A stretch of DNA of 64,000 nt. It comes from Verrucomicrobiia bacterium (GTDB lineage Bacteria; Verrucomicrobiota; Verrucomicrobiia; Limisphaerales; Fontisphaeraceae). The DNA is taken from positions 1 through 64,000 of the forward strand of contig JAOAIT010000017.1 in assembly GCA_026414565.1 (NCBI GenBank). Reading direction: 5' to 3'. A program made the translations under genes and the position numbers. Numbering within the stretch: position 1 is the stretch's first letter; each line of letters starts with the position of its first letter. The notes beneath the pieces were generated by a model that saw nothing but the letters and a program-made list of their open reading frames with translations, was not told the DNA's origin and did not search any database. Below, one piece after another: positions 46,826 through 57,366 of the stretch.

Positions 46826-46854
46826 ATGACAGTTTTCCGGGGGTGGACTAAAAT
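46826..46854 (+). promoter_or_regulatory. Candidate sigma-70-type promoter of proA
   Basis: ATGACA (46826-46831) and TAAAAT (46849-46854) are 17 bases apart, each matching consensus at 5 of 6 positions. The site ends 18 bp before the proA ATG, so the leader would be about 12 nt. Confidence 0.5.
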
Positions 46855-46872
46855 GAGGATATTTATTGGGAT

Positions 46873-48168
46873 ATGATGACGTTGCAGGAACAGATGACGC
46901 AACTGGCGCGGCAGGCCCGGGCGGCCGCGCGGGAGCTGGCCACATGGAGCACGGCGCAGAAGAACGAGTGCCTGCTGGCCATGGCCGAGGCGCTGGAGCG
47001 GCACGCCGGCGAGCTGCAGGCGGCTAATGCGGAAGATTGCCAGGCGGCGCAGGCGGCTGGTTTGTCCGCCGCGATGCTGGATCGTTTGAAACTGGACGAG
47101 AAACGCATAGCGGCGATGGCGCGGGGATTGCGCGAGGTGGCCGCGCTGCCCGATCCGGTGGGGCGGGTGCTGGATGAGCGCGTGCGGCCCAACGGGCTGC
47201 GGTTGCGCAAGGTTTCCACGCCCATCGGCGTCATTGTCATCATTTATGAGGCCCGCCCCAATGTCACCGCCGATGCCGCCGGACTCTGCTTCAAGTCCGG
47301 CAACGCCACCATTCTGCGCGGCGGCAAGGAGGCCATGCGCTCGAATCAACTCATCGCCCGCCTCATGGTGGAGGCGGCGCGGGCGCGGGTGCCGGCTTTT
47401 CCCGAACATGCCATTCAGGTGGTGGCCACCCCCGAGCGCGAGGCCATCCCGGCGCTGCTTTCCCTCACGCAATACGTGGACTTGTGCATGCCGCGCGGGG
47501 GCGAGGGTCTCATCCGGGCCGTGACCGAGTGCAGCAAAGTGCCGGTCATTAAACACTACAAGGGCGTGTGCCATGTCTTTGTGGAGCGCGCGGCGGATTT
47601 GGACATGGCGGAGAAGATTGTCGTCAACGCCAAGTGCCAGCGTCCGGCCGTCTGCAACGCCATGGAGACCCTGCTGGTGGACCGGCCGCTGGCGGAGAAG
47701 TTTCTGCCGCGGATTGCCGCCGTGCTGGCCGCCAAAAAGGTGGAGCTGCGCTGCGACGCCGAGAGCCGGCAGATTCTTTCGGAGCATCCCCCGGCGCAGA
47801 CCAGCGCGTGGAAAATCCGCCCGGCCACGGAGCAGGATTTTTACACCGAGTACAATGATTTGATTTTGAACGTGCGGGTGGTCAACGGCGTGCAGGAGGC
47901 CATCGCCCACATCGCCCAATATGGCTCGGCGCACAGCGATGCCATCGTCACGCAGGACGAGGCGGCCGCGCAGGCCTTTCTGGCGGGGGTGGACAGCGCG
48001 GCGGTGTATTGGAATGCGTCCACCCGCTTTACCGACGGGGGCGAATTTGGCATGGGGGCGGAGATTGGCATCAGCACGGACAAGGTGGGCGCGCGCGGCC
48101 CGATGGGGCTGGAGGAGCTGACCAGTTACAAGTGGCTGGGCTACGGCTCCGGCCAGTTGCGGACCTGA
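46873..48168 (+). CDS. proA: Gamma-glutamyl phosphate reductase
   Basis: This enzyme reduces gamma-glutamyl phosphate to glutamate semialdehyde with NADPH, the second step of proline synthesis. The 431-residue protein is an aldehyde-dehydrogenase-fold enzyme of the usual length. It has VSTPIGVIVIIYEARPNVT, LCFKSGNATILRGGKEA and the catalytic cysteine segment YKGVCHVFVE. The end is GPMGLEELTSYKWLGYG. No proB is adjacent. The next gene starts 10 bp after the stop. Confidence 0.96.
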   Translation: MMTLQEQMTQLARQARAAARELATWSTAQKNECLLAMAEALERHAGELQAANAEDCQAAQAAGLSAAMLDRLKLDEKRIAAMARGLREVAALPDPVGRVLDERVRPNGLRLRKVSTPIGVIVIIYEARPNVTADAAGLCFKSGNATILRGGKEAMRSNQLIARLMVEAARARVPAFPEHAIQVVATPEREAIPALLSLTQYVDLCMPRGGEGLIRAVTECSKVPVIKHYKGVCHVFVERAADLDMAEKIVVNAKCQRPAVCNAMETLLVDRPLAEKFLPRIAAVLAAKKVELRCDAESRQILSEHPPAQTSAWKIRPATEQDFYTEYNDLILNVRVVNGVQEAIAHIAQYGSAHSDAIVTQDEAAAQAFLAGVDSAAVYWNASTRFTDGGEFGMGAEIGISTDKVGARGPMGLEELTSYKWLGYGSGQLRT

Positions 48169-48178
48169 TTGGCCGGGC

Positions 48179-49549
48179 ATGAGCCACGCCTCCTCCAGCC
48201 CGCCGGCCTCGGAACTACACGCAGAAGCCTGCGCGGCGCAGGCGGAGTTTGTGCGCCGCCAACTGCCGCCGGGCGGCCTGTTTGCGGGGCAGAGCTGGCG
48301 GCTGGCCCTGCGCCCGTTTTCCCTGGGGCCGGCTCTGGCGCGCGAGCTGGAGACGCTGGGGCGGGTGTTGCTGCAGTTTTATCAGGCGGCCAATCTGTTG
48401 TACCGGCGCAGCCGCGCGGGTGAAATGCCGCCCTGGATTGCACAATGGCTTGACGCCGGCAAACCGGCGGAATTGTTGGAGTGGCAAAACCATCCCGCCT
48501 TCCGCAAGGAGGTGCCGCGGGTGATCCGGCCGGATTTGCTGCTCACCGAGGACGGTTTCAGCATCACGGAATTGGACAGTGTGCCCGGCGGCATCGGGCT
48601 GACGGCGTGGTTGCAGCAAACCTATGCCGCCTCACCCCTGGCCCGGCAGCAGGAGTTTCAGATACTGGGCGGCGCCCAGGGCATGGCCCAGGGGTTTGCC
48701 ACCATTTTCCCGGCCTCCGCGCCGGTGCGCATCCTGGTGTCGGAAGAGGCGGCGACTTACCGCCCTGAGATGGAATGGCTGGCGGGGATGTTGGGGCCGG
48801 AGCGCTTCCAGGTGTACGGCGCAGAGTTTGCCCAATTCCAGTCCGGCGACGCCGTGTATCGGTTTTTCGAGCTGTTTGATTTGCCCAACGTGCCGTGTGC
48901 CCGGCGGGTATTCGGGCTGGCGGCGGGGGGGGAAATCACCCTCACCCCGCCGCCCAAGCCGGCGTTGGAGGAGAAGAGCCTGCTGGCGCTGTTTTGGAAT
49001 CCCCATTTGCAGGACTATTGGCGGCGCGAGCTGGGGGAGGGTTTTCAGACGCGGCTGCAGCGGCATTTTCCCTACACGTGGATGTTGGATCCCACGCCCC
49101 TGCCGCCGCAAGGGGCCTACCCGCGCCTGGACTTCAGCTCGTGGGAGCAGCTTAAGCGCCTTTCGCAACGCCAGCGGCAGTTGGTCATCAAGATTTCCGG
49201 CTTTTCGGAGCGTGCCTGGGGGGCGCGGGGGGTGTATGTGGGGCATGATCTTTCCGCGGCGGACTGGAGCCGGGCGGTGGACGAGGCGCTGGCGGCGTTT
49301 CCGCACTCCCCCCACATTCTGCAGGTTTATACGGTTCCGCGGCGGGTGGAGGCGGAGTATTATGATTTTGGGCATCGGCGTGCGGTAACGATGCCTGCCC
49401 GGGTGCGGCTGTGTCCCTATTATTTTGTCAGCGGCGAGTTTCCGCAGGCGCGCGCCCGGTTGGGGGGTGTTCTGGCGACGTTGTGTCCGGCGGACAAAAA
49501 GATAATACATGGCATGGCCGATGCCGTGCTGTCACCGGGGGCGATATGA
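48179..49549 (+). CDS. Unknown protein, possibly ATP-grasp-like
   Basis: The 456-residue cytoplasmic protein has no signal or membrane segments. The phrase RPDLLLTEDGFSITELDS (about residues 119-136) followed by GGIG resembles the R-x-D...DG...E-x-N/D segment of circularly permuted ATP-grasp proteins (DUF407-like). QLVIKISGFSERAWGARGV (about 335-353) resembles a lysine-bearing ATP-grasp strand and glycine loop. This suggests an ATP-dependent ligase, but I cannot name the substrate. It lies between proA (10-bp gap) and marC (4-bp ATGA overlap). Confidence 0.65.
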   Translation: MSHASSSPPASELHAEACAAQAEFVRRQLPPGGLFAGQSWRLALRPFSLGPALARELETLGRVLLQFYQAANLLYRRSRAGEMPPWIAQWLDAGKPAELLEWQNHPAFRKEVPRVIRPDLLLTEDGFSITELDSVPGGIGLTAWLQQTYAASPLARQQEFQILGGAQGMAQGFATIFPASAPVRILVSEEAATYRPEMEWLAGMLGPERFQVYGAEFAQFQSGDAVYRFFELFDLPNVPCARRVFGLAAGGEITLTPPPKPALEEKSLLALFWNPHLQDYWRRELGEGFQTRLQRHFPYTWMLDPTPLPPQGAYPRLDFSSWEQLKRLSQRQRQLVIKISGFSERAWGARGVYVGHDLSAADWSRAVDEALAAFPHSPHILQVYTVPRRVEAEYYDFGHRRAVTMPARVRLCPYYFVSGEFPQARARLGGVLATLCPADKKIIHGMADAVLSPGAI

Positions 49550-50181
49550 ATTTGGGCGAATACATCCTGTTGTCCACCAGCTCGCTGTTTGTGATCATGG
49601 ATCCCATTGCGTTGGTGCCGGTGTTTCTGGCCATGACGCCGAAGGATTCACCGGCGCGGCGCGTTTATTTTGCGCGGCTGGCCTGTCTGGTTTCGGCGGG
49701 GGTGCTGATCACCTTTGCGCTGGTGGGGCAGTGGATTTTCAAGTTTCTGGGCATCACGCTGCCGGCCTTCCAGATGGCCGCCTGTGTGGTGCTGCTGCTG
49801 GTGGCGCTGGACATGCTGCAGGCCAAACCCACCTCCACCCGCGAAAGCCCGGAGGAAACCGAGGCGGGGGCGGCCAAGGAGGATATTGCAATTACGCCGC
49901 TGGCCGTGCCTTTGCTGGCGGGGCCGGGGGCCATTTCCACCACGTTGCTGCTGCAGAGCAAGGCCGCGACGGTCACGCATAAGATTGCGCTGCTGGGCTG
50001 CATCGTGGTGGTGTGCGTGGCCAGTTACGTCATTTTGCGCGTGGCGGCCCGGGGAGGGAAATGGATCAGTCCGATTGCGATGAAAATTGCCACCCGCCTC
50101 ATGGGGCTGCTGCTGGCGGCCATTGCCTTCCAATTTCTGCTCAACGCCCTGATGGAATTGCACAAGAGCGGTTACTTTTAG
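49546..50181 (+). CDS. MarC family integral membrane protein
   Basis: The 211-residue protein has six predicted membrane helices. It carries MarC family features: FVIMDPIALVPVFLAMTP near the N-terminus, DIAITPLAVPLLAGPGAIS in the middle (residues about 110-128), and TRLMGLLLAAIAFQFLLNAL near the end. MarC proteins are widespread; an earlier link to antibiotic resistance was not upheld, and the function is unclear. ATG 49546 overlaps the stop of the preceding gene. Confidence 0.93.
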   Translation: MNLGEYILLSTSSLFVIMDPIALVPVFLAMTPKDSPARRVYFARLACLVSAGVLITFALVGQWIFKFLGITLPAFQMAACVVLLLVALDMLQAKPTSTRESPEETEAGAAKEDIAITPLAVPLLAGPGAISTTLLLQSKAATVTHKIALLGCIVVVCVASYVILRVAARGGKWISPIAMKIATRLMGLLLAAIAFQFLLNALMELHKSGYF

Positions 50182-50268
50182 ACCACGGGCGGGCGGGGAG
50201 GCCGGCCCGGGGGGGGAGGGGGATGAGTTTTGCTTTTGCGCCGGGCGGCTTGGGAGTAAGTTGAGGGT

Positions 50269-51681
50269 ATGGCGCAGGACGACTTGTTTGCCGCGGCGGA
50301 ATCGGGTGCGCCGGCGGCGTCGGCCGCCGGGGAGGGCGCCGCCATGCACGCGGCCCCGCTGGCGGCGCGCATGCGGCCGAGGACGCTGGAGGAATTTGTT
50401 GGGCAGCAGCACCTTCTGGCCCCCGGCCTATTGTTGCGGCGGGCCATCGAGTCGGATCGCATACAATCGCTGATTTTCTACGGGCCGCCGGGGACGGGCA
50501 AAACCACGCTGGCGCGGATCATCGCCCGGCACACGCGCTGCCATTTTGAACGCCTGAGCGGGGTGGAGTCGAATGTGGCCGACATGCGGCGGGTGCTGGC
50601 GGCGGCGGCCTACCGGCTGCAGCAGACGGGCCAGCCGACGGTGCTGTTTGTGGACGAGATTCACCGCTTCAACAAGGCGCAGCAGGATGTGCTGCTGCCG
50701 GAGGTGGAAAACGGCGCGATCCGGCTCATTGGGGCCACGACGCACAATCCGTTTTTCTTTGTGAATTCGCCGCTGGTGTCGCGCTCGCAGATTTTCGAGC
50801 TGCAGCCGTTGAGCGAGGAGGAATTGCTGGTGGTGCTGCGGCGGGCTTTGGCGGATCGGGAGCGGGGGCTGGGGGGGATGCCGTTGCGGGCGGAGGAGGA
50901 GGCGCTGCGCCACCTGGCGCGGGTGGCCGATGGCGATGCGCGCAAGGCGTTGAATGCGCTGGAGATTGCCGCCCTGACCACCCCCGCCGGGCCCGATGGT
51001 GTCATCCACCTCACCCTGGCGGTGGCCGAGCAGAGCATCCAGAAGAAGGCCATTGTTTATGACGGGGACGGGGACGCGCATTACGACACGATTTCGGCGT
51101 TCATCAAGTCGGTGCGGGGCAGCGATCCGGATGCGGCCTTGTACTGGCTGGCCAAGATGATCCATGCCGGGGAAGATCCGCGGTTCATTACGCGGCGGCT
51201 GATGATCCTGGCGGCGGAGGATGTGGGGCTGGCCGATCCCATGGCGCTGGTGCTGGCGGTGGCGGCGCATCAGGCGGCGGAGTTTATTGGGTGGCCGGAG
51301 GCGCGCATTCCGATTGCCGAGGCCACGGTGTACCTGGCCACGGCGTACAAAAGCAACAGCGCCTACCTGGCGATTGATGCGGCGTTGGAGGATGTGCGCT
51401 CCGGGCGCACGCTGCCGGTGCCGAAGGCGTTGCAGGACACGCATTACGCCGGGGCGGCCCGGCTGGGACATGGCGAGGGTTATGAGTATGCCCATGATCA
51501 TCCCGGGCACTTTGTGGCGCAGGACTATTTGGGGGCGGTGCGGCATTATTACCAGCCCGGCACGCTGGGGACGGAGAAGAAGATCAAAGAACGGCTGGAT
51601 TATTGGCGGGCCCAGTTGGACGCGGCCAAGCAAGGCGGGACCACGGCGGCAGGCCCGCCGTCCAAACCGCCCCCGACATAA
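50269..51681 (+). CDS. rarA: Replication-associated recombination protein A (RarA/MgsA) AAA+ ATPase
   Basis: The 470-residue protein has Walker A GPPGTGKTT (residues 72-80), Walker B VLFVDE (125-130) with the RarA phrase IHRFNKAQQD, and sensor 1 GATTHNPFF. The C-terminal tetramerisation part includes KSNSAYLAIDAAL and GLADPMAL. RarA acts at stalled forks and DNA gaps. The N-terminus has a short DDLF sequence, as in homologues that bind SSB or the clamp. About 87 bp separate it from marC. Confidence 0.95.
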   Translation: MAQDDLFAAAESGAPAASAAGEGAAMHAAPLAARMRPRTLEEFVGQQHLLAPGLLLRRAIESDRIQSLIFYGPPGTGKTTLARIIARHTRCHFERLSGVESNVADMRRVLAAAAYRLQQTGQPTVLFVDEIHRFNKAQQDVLLPEVENGAIRLIGATTHNPFFFVNSPLVSRSQIFELQPLSEEELLVVLRRALADRERGLGGMPLRAEEEALRHLARVADGDARKALNALEIAALTTPAGPDGVIHLTLAVAEQSIQKKAIVYDGDGDAHYDTISAFIKSVRGSDPDAALYWLAKMIHAGEDPRFITRRLMILAAEDVGLADPMALVLAVAAHQAAEFIGWPEARIPIAEATVYLATAYKSNSAYLAIDAALEDVRSGRTLPVPKALQDTHYAGAARLGHGEGYEYAHDHPGHFVAQDYLGAVRHYYQPGTLGTEKKIKERLDYWRAQLDAAKQGGTTAAGPPSKPPPT

Positions 51682-51741
51682 TGCCGGCCTTGGGCGGGGG
51701 GCCGGGAGGGGAGCGGGCCAGCTTGCGGTGGATGGGATGAC

Positions 51742-52332
51742 ATGAACGCAGCGGACATCAAAGCCCAATGGCGGCGGCAGATGCGGGAGCGATTGCGGCA
51801 AGTGCCTGCGGCCGAGCGGTTTGAGGCCTCGGCGGCGGTGGTGAAGCTGGTGCGGGCGCAAGCGGGCTGGCGGCAGGCGGCGGGGGTGTTGCTGTATTCG
51901 GCCCTGCCGGATGAGCTGGACTTGAGCGCGCTGCTGCAGGCTGCCCTGGCCGAGGGCAAGCGGGTGGGGCTGCCGGCGTATGATGCCGGCGCCGGGCAGT
52001 ATGCGGTGCGGGAGGTGTGGGATCTCGAGAAAGGTTGGGTGGCGGGCCGTTATGGCATACGGGAGCCAGGCCCGGAAAATCCAAAAATTTCGTTAAAGTT
52101 GCTGGACTTGGCCATGGTACCTGCGCTAGGTTTTAATCAGAATGGCGTCCGTTTGGGACGCGGGGCTGGATATTATGACCGGTTGCTGGCAGGCTTTACC
52201 GGTCGCAAGTGGGGCGTGGGATATGCCTGGCAGGTGGGCCTGGAATTTCCGGGCGAGCCGCAGGACGTGGCCATGGAGGCTGTGGCCACACCGTTGGGCC
52301 TCCAAATGTTTGGGGCCGCGGGTACAACATGA
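51742..52332 (+). CDS. 5-formyltetrahydrofolate cyclo-ligase
   Basis: The 196-residue protein converts 5-formyl-THF to 5,10-methenyl-THF using ATP. Family features are visible: the N-terminal KAQWRRQMRERL helix, LPAYDAGAG, and the ATP-binding glycine-rich signature GVRLGRGAGYYDRLL (about residues 134-148). Near the C-terminus, EPQDVAMEAVATPLG matches the usual P-x-D-x-x-x-D-x-x-x-T segment with some changes. The stop overlaps the rny start by 4 bp. Confidence 0.93.
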   Translation: MNAADIKAQWRRQMRERLRQVPAAERFEASAAVVKLVRAQAGWRQAAGVLLYSALPDELDLSALLQAALAEGKRVGLPAYDAGAGQYAVREVWDLEKGWVAGRYGIREPGPENPKISLKLLDLAMVPALGFNQNGVRLGRGAGYYDRLLAGFTGRKWGVGYAWQVGLEFPGEPQDVAMEAVATPLGLQMFGAAGTT

Positions 52333-53897
52333 TGTTATTGGCCGGAATTGAAACCCCGATCGGGTTGGCAGCCCTGGCCGGGGGTGTGATGCTGGGTTTG
52401 CTGCTGGCGCGCTGGCGGGAGAAATGTGCCCGCACGGCGCTGGCCCAGCAGGAGCAGCAAATCCTGCAAAACGCCCGCCGGGAGGCCGAAGCCATCACCC
52501 GTGAAGCGCGCCTGGCCGCCGCCGAGGAGGCCATGAAGCTGCGCACCGAGAACGAGCAGGCGATCGCTGCCCGCCGCCGTGAACTGGCCGAGGCCGAGCA
52601 GCGGCTCACCCAGCGCGAAGCCCTGCTGGCCCAGCAACTCCAGGCCGCCCTTGAGCGCGAAGCTTCGCTGGAAACCCAAAAACTGGAATGTCAACGCCGG
52701 GCGGAGGCCCTGGCCCAGCAGCAGGAGGATTTGGCGGCCCTGATGCGTCAGCAGCGGGAGCGGCTGGAGTCCCTGTCCCACTTGAGCGCCGAGGCCGCCC
52801 GGGCGGAATTGTTGCGGGAGGTGGAGGCTGAGTCGGCCCAGGAGGCCGCCGCCCTGGCGCGGCGCATTTTGGATGAGGCGCGTCACACGGCGGATGAGAA
52901 GGCGCGTTTCATCGTGAGCCTGGCCATACAGCGGTACTCCGGCAGTTTGACCTTTGAATCCACGACGGCCACGATCGCCCTGCCGGGCGATGAAATCAAG
53001 GGGCGCATCATTGGGCGGGAGGGGCGCAACATTCGCGCCTTTGAGAACGCCACGGGGGTGACGGTGTTGATTGACGATACGCCGAACGCCGTGGTGTTGA
53101 GCGGCTTTGATCCGGTGCGGCGCGAGATAGCCCGGGAGGCGATGCAACGGCTCATTCAGGACGGGCGCATTCATCCCACGCGCATCGAGGAGGTGGTGGC
53201 CAAGGTCACGCAGGAGATGGATGAAACGATTTATCGTTATGGCGAGCAGGCGGCCCTGCGGGCGGGGGTGAACAGTCTGCATCCGGAGATCATCAAGGTG
53301 TTGGGGCGGTTGCATTTCCGGCACAGTTTTTCGCAAAACATCCTGGAGCATTCGGTGGAAGTGGCGCATCTGGCCGGGTTGATGGCGGGCGAGCTGGGGG
53401 TGGATGTGGCGTTGTCCAAGCGCGCCGGATTGCTGCATGACATCGGCAAGGCGGTGAGCCACGAAGTGGAGGGGGCCCATGCGCTGGTGGGGGCCGAGCT
53501 GATCAAGCGTCATGGCGAGCCGGAGGTGGTGGTGAAGGCGGTGGCGGCGCATCATGGGGATGTGGAGGTGGACGGGCCGATCAGCGCGATTCTGGCGGCG
53601 GCGGATGCCATCAGCGCCTCGCGTCCCGGGGCGCGCATCGAGACGATGACCACCTACCTCAAGCGCGTGGAGGATTTGGAGCGCATCGGGCGCTCGTTTG
53701 CCGGTGTGGACAAATGTTTTGCGGTGCAGGCCGGGCGCGAGCTGCGGGTGCTGGTGCAGCCGGAGCGGGTGGACGATGCGCAGGCGCTGGTGCTGGCGCG
53801 CAACATTGCCCGGCAGATCGAGGAGGAGCTGCAATATCCCGGCCAGATCAAGGTGGTGGTGCTGCGGGAAACCCGCTGCGTGGAGCTGGCCAAGTAA
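52329..53897 (+). CDS. rny: Ribonuclease Y
   Basis: The 522-residue enzyme starts mRNA decay by endonucleolytic cuts at the membrane. It has one N-terminal membrane helix (about residues 10-30), a long coiled coil (about 33-200) rich in Gln, Glu and Ala, a KH domain with IKGRIIGREGRNIRAFE (about 225-241), and an HD domain with LLHDIGKAVSHE (HD at about 369-370). Order and length match the family. ATG 52329 overlaps the stop of the folate gene; a second ATG follows directly. Confidence 0.96.
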   Translation: MMLLAGIETPIGLAALAGGVMLGLLLARWREKCARTALAQQEQQILQNARREAEAITREARLAAAEEAMKLRTENEQAIAARRRELAEAEQRLTQREALLAQQLQAALEREASLETQKLECQRRAEALAQQQEDLAALMRQQRERLESLSHLSAEAARAELLREVEAESAQEAAALARRILDEARHTADEKARFIVSLAIQRYSGSLTFESTTATIALPGDEIKGRIIGREGRNIRAFENATGVTVLIDDTPNAVVLSGFDPVRREIAREAMQRLIQDGRIHPTRIEEVVAKVTQEMDETIYRYGEQAALRAGVNSLHPEIIKVLGRLHFRHSFSQNILEHSVEVAHLAGLMAGELGVDVALSKRAGLLHDIGKAVSHEVEGAHALVGAELIKRHGEPEVVVKAVAAHHGDVEVDGPISAILAAADAISASRPGARIETMTTYLKRVEDLERIGRSFAGVDKCFAVQAGRELRVLVQPERVDDAQALVLARNIARQIEEELQYPGQIKVVVLRETRCVELAK

Positions 53898-53977
53898 GCG
53901 GCCCCCCGTGCCGGGGCCGGGGCCGCACGCCTTCCCCTGCCGAGGATCGTTACTGCCGGGCCGAAGAGAGGCCCGGC
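53898..53977 (+). terminator. Two hairpins after rny, possible terminator region
   Basis: The first hairpin pairs GCGGCCCC (53898-53905) with GGGGCCGC (53919-53926). The second pairs GCCGGGCC (53955-53962) with GGCCCGGC (53970-53977) around the 7-nt loop gaagaga. Neither has a T run after it, so intrinsic termination is doubtful. They could also protect the rny transcript end. Confidence 0.35.
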
Positions 53978-54023
53978 TGCAAATGGGGTTGAAACTTTCG
54001 CGATTTTCGCCATCATCACGGCC

Positions 54024-55382
54024 ATGAACCGCCGTCAATTTCTCGCCGCCAGCGGCGCGACAGCCGCTGTCACCGTACTTTCTGCCAACCGCCTGTTTGC
54101 CGCCGAGCTGGCCGACATGAAAAAGCGTGTCGGGCTGATTGGCTCCGGCTGGTATGGGAAATGTGATTTGTGGCGGCTGGTGCAGGTGGCGCCGGTGGAG
54201 ATTGTCTCGCTGTGCGATGTGGACCAGAAGATGCTCGCCGAGGCCGCCGACATGGCGGCGCAGCGGCAGCTCAGCAAGAAGCGGCCGCGGACGTACACCG
54301 ATTACCGGGAGATGCTGAAGGAGAAGGACCTGGACATTGTCCTAATTGGGACGCCGGATCACTGGCATGCGCTGCAAACCATTGCGGCCATCCAGGCGGG
54401 GGCGGATGTGTACGTGCAAAAGCCCACCAGTGTGGACGTGGTGGAGAGCCAGGCCATGCTGGCCGCCGCGCGCAAACACGGGCGCGTGGTGCAGGTGGGC
54501 ACGCAGCGCCGCAGCACGCCGCACCTCATCGAGGCCCGGGATCGGGTCATCAAGGAGGGGCGTCTGGGCAGGATTGGCCGCGTGGAGATTTGTTGTTACT
54601 GGCACATGCGCGCCCGGGGCAATCCGCCGGACACGCCGCCGCCGGAAAACCTGGACTACGAGCTGTGGACCGGCCCGGCGCCGATGCGGCCCTTCTGCCG
54701 CTTCACGCATCCGCGGGGCTGGCGGGCGTTTATGGAATATGGCAACGGCATCGTGGGCGACATGTGCATTCACATGCTCGACATGGTGCGCTGGATGCTG
54801 GATTTGGGGTGGCCCAAAAAGATTTACTCGAGCGGCGGCATCTTGGTGGACAAGGCCAGCAAGGCCAACATCAGCGACACCCAGCACGCCGTGTTTGACT
54901 ATGGGGACTTCCAGGTGGTGTGGAATCACCGGACATGGGGGGACAATCCGGACAAGGATTATCCCTGGGCGGCCACCTTCTATGGGGAGAAAGGCACGCT
55001 CAAAGCCAGTGTGTTCAAGTACGAGTTTTTCCCGCAGGGCAAGGACAAGCCGGAGCTGCGCGGGGAGCCGTTGTACGAGTACGAGAAATACCCCGAAGAC
55101 CGCACGGAAAAAGACTTGGAGCAGCATTGCGCCTCGGCCATCCGGTGGCACATGCAGGACTTTCTCAAGGCCATCGCCAACCGCGGGAAACCCGTGGCCG
55201 ATATTGAGCAGGGCGTGACTTCCACCATTGCCTGCATCCTGGCCAACATTTCCATGGACTTGGGCCGCGCCCTGGTCTATGACCCGGCCACCGGCAAGGT
55301 GGTGGGCGATGAGGAGGCCAACCGGCGGCTGGCGCGTCCCTACCGCGCGCCGTGGGTGCATCCGCAGCCGCAGCAGGTGTAG
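54024..55382 (+). CDS. Tat-exported Gfo/Idh/MocA family oxidoreductase
   Basis: The 452-residue protein begins with a Tat-type signal (NRRQFLAASGATAAVTVLSA). The NAD(P)-binding fold follows, with GLIGSGWYGK (about residues 37-46) and the conserved TPDHWHALQ. The EKP motif is replaced by QKP in VYVQKPTSV. The C-terminal beta-sheet dimer domain has GDMCIHMLDMVRWML. Enzymes of this type oxidise or epimerise sugars and their derivatives, and many exported versions in this phylum carry a bound cofactor. The missing Glu of EKP is unusual, but the catalytic Lys is kept. The substrate is unknown. Confidence 0.9.
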   Translation: MNRRQFLAASGATAAVTVLSANRLFAAELADMKKRVGLIGSGWYGKCDLWRLVQVAPVEIVSLCDVDQKMLAEAADMAAQRQLSKKRPRTYTDYREMLKEKDLDIVLIGTPDHWHALQTIAAIQAGADVYVQKPTSVDVVESQAMLAAARKHGRVVQVGTQRRSTPHLIEARDRVIKEGRLGRIGRVEICCYWHMRARGNPPDTPPPENLDYELWTGPAPMRPFCRFTHPRGWRAFMEYGNGIVGDMCIHMLDMVRWMLDLGWPKKIYSSGGILVDKASKANISDTQHAVFDYGDFQVVWNHRTWGDNPDKDYPWAATFYGEKGTLKASVFKYEFFPQGKDKPELRGEPLYEYEKYPEDRTEKDLEQHCASAIRWHMQDFLKAIANRGKPVADIEQGVTSTIACILANISMDLGRALVYDPATGKVVGDEEANRRLARPYRAPWVHPQPQQV

Positions 55383-55405
55383 GGACGGGGTTTGCGGGAT
55401 TTGCC

Positions 55406-55900
55406 ATGCCCAAACCGCCCAAACGTTCCCGCATCAGCGCCGGCCTGTTGATGTACCGGTTTCGGCCGGACGGGCCGGAGGTGTTGCTGGCGCATCCGGG
55501 GGGGCCATTTTTTGAACAGCGCGACTGGGGTTATTGGAGCATTCCCAAGGGGGAGGTGGAGGAGGGGGAGGACATGCTGGCCACGGCGATCCGGGAGTTT
55601 TACGAGGAAACGGGCATTGCCGTGCCGGCCACGGCGGAGTTTGAGCCGCTGGGGCAGATTCAACAGAAGGGCGGCAAGGTGGTGCATGCGTGGGCGGTGC
55701 TGGGGGAGATTGAGCCGCGGAATCCGCCGCCCAGCTCCACCTTTGAATTGGAATGGCCGCCGGACTCGGGGCAGATCCAGGTTTTTCCGGAGGTGGATCG
55801 GATTGAGTTCATGCCGTTTGAGCTGGCGCGGCGCAAGATCAAGATCACGCAGGTGCCCCTGCTGAACCGGCTGGAGGAGCGGTTGAAGAAAGGCTCTTGA
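55406..55900 (+). CDS. NUDIX hydrolase
   Basis: The 164-residue protein contains the NUDIX box GEVEEGEDMLATAIREF followed by YEETGI (G-x5-E-x7-REF-x-EE-x-GI, about residues 49-71). It opens with the NTP-pyrophosphohydrolase type start SAGLLMYRF. Enzymes of this class cut nucleoside diphosphates linked to another group; this branch resembles proteins acting on NTPs or diadenosine polyphosphates. The start ATG 55406 fits a typical length. It is convergent with tgt. Confidence 0.9.
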   Translation: MPKPPKRSRISAGLLMYRFRPDGPEVLLAHPGGPFFEQRDWGYWSIPKGEVEEGEDMLATAIREFYEETGIAVPATAEFEPLGQIQQKGGKVVHAWAVLGEIEPRNPPPSSTFELEWPPDSGQIQVFPEVDRIEFMPFELARRKIKITQVPLLNRLEERLKKGS

Positions 55901-55980
55901 GCGGGGGCAATCCTGTTGTCCCCGGCCCATGATTGAAACTCAGGGCGTGCGCTCGTGCCGTGGTGGCAGGATGCGGCGGC

Positions 55981-57180
<1,200 letters not shown>

Positions 57181-57312
57181 TCATGCCCTGAGACTGGCCG
57201 CGGGGGGCCGTTGTGGCGGCACGGGGGGGCGGCGGGCGGTGGGCGGTGGGCGGTTTGGGCTGACGGGGCAGTAGCAGGAGTTGCCCTGGGGGAAAAAAGG
57301 CGCACGGGAAGA

Positions 57313-57341
57313 TTGACAGGGGGCAGGCGCTCCCTTAAGTT
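57313..57341 (+). promoter_or_regulatory. Candidate promoter of the coiled-coil membrane protein gene
   Basis: TTGACA (57313-57318) and TAAGTT (57336-57341) are 17 bases apart, giving a leader of about 18 nt to ATG 57367. It shares the TAAGNT -10 form with the sites at 6526 and 62472. Confidence 0.5.
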
Positions 57342-57366
57342 TTTGCCGAACTAGACGCTTTACAGC

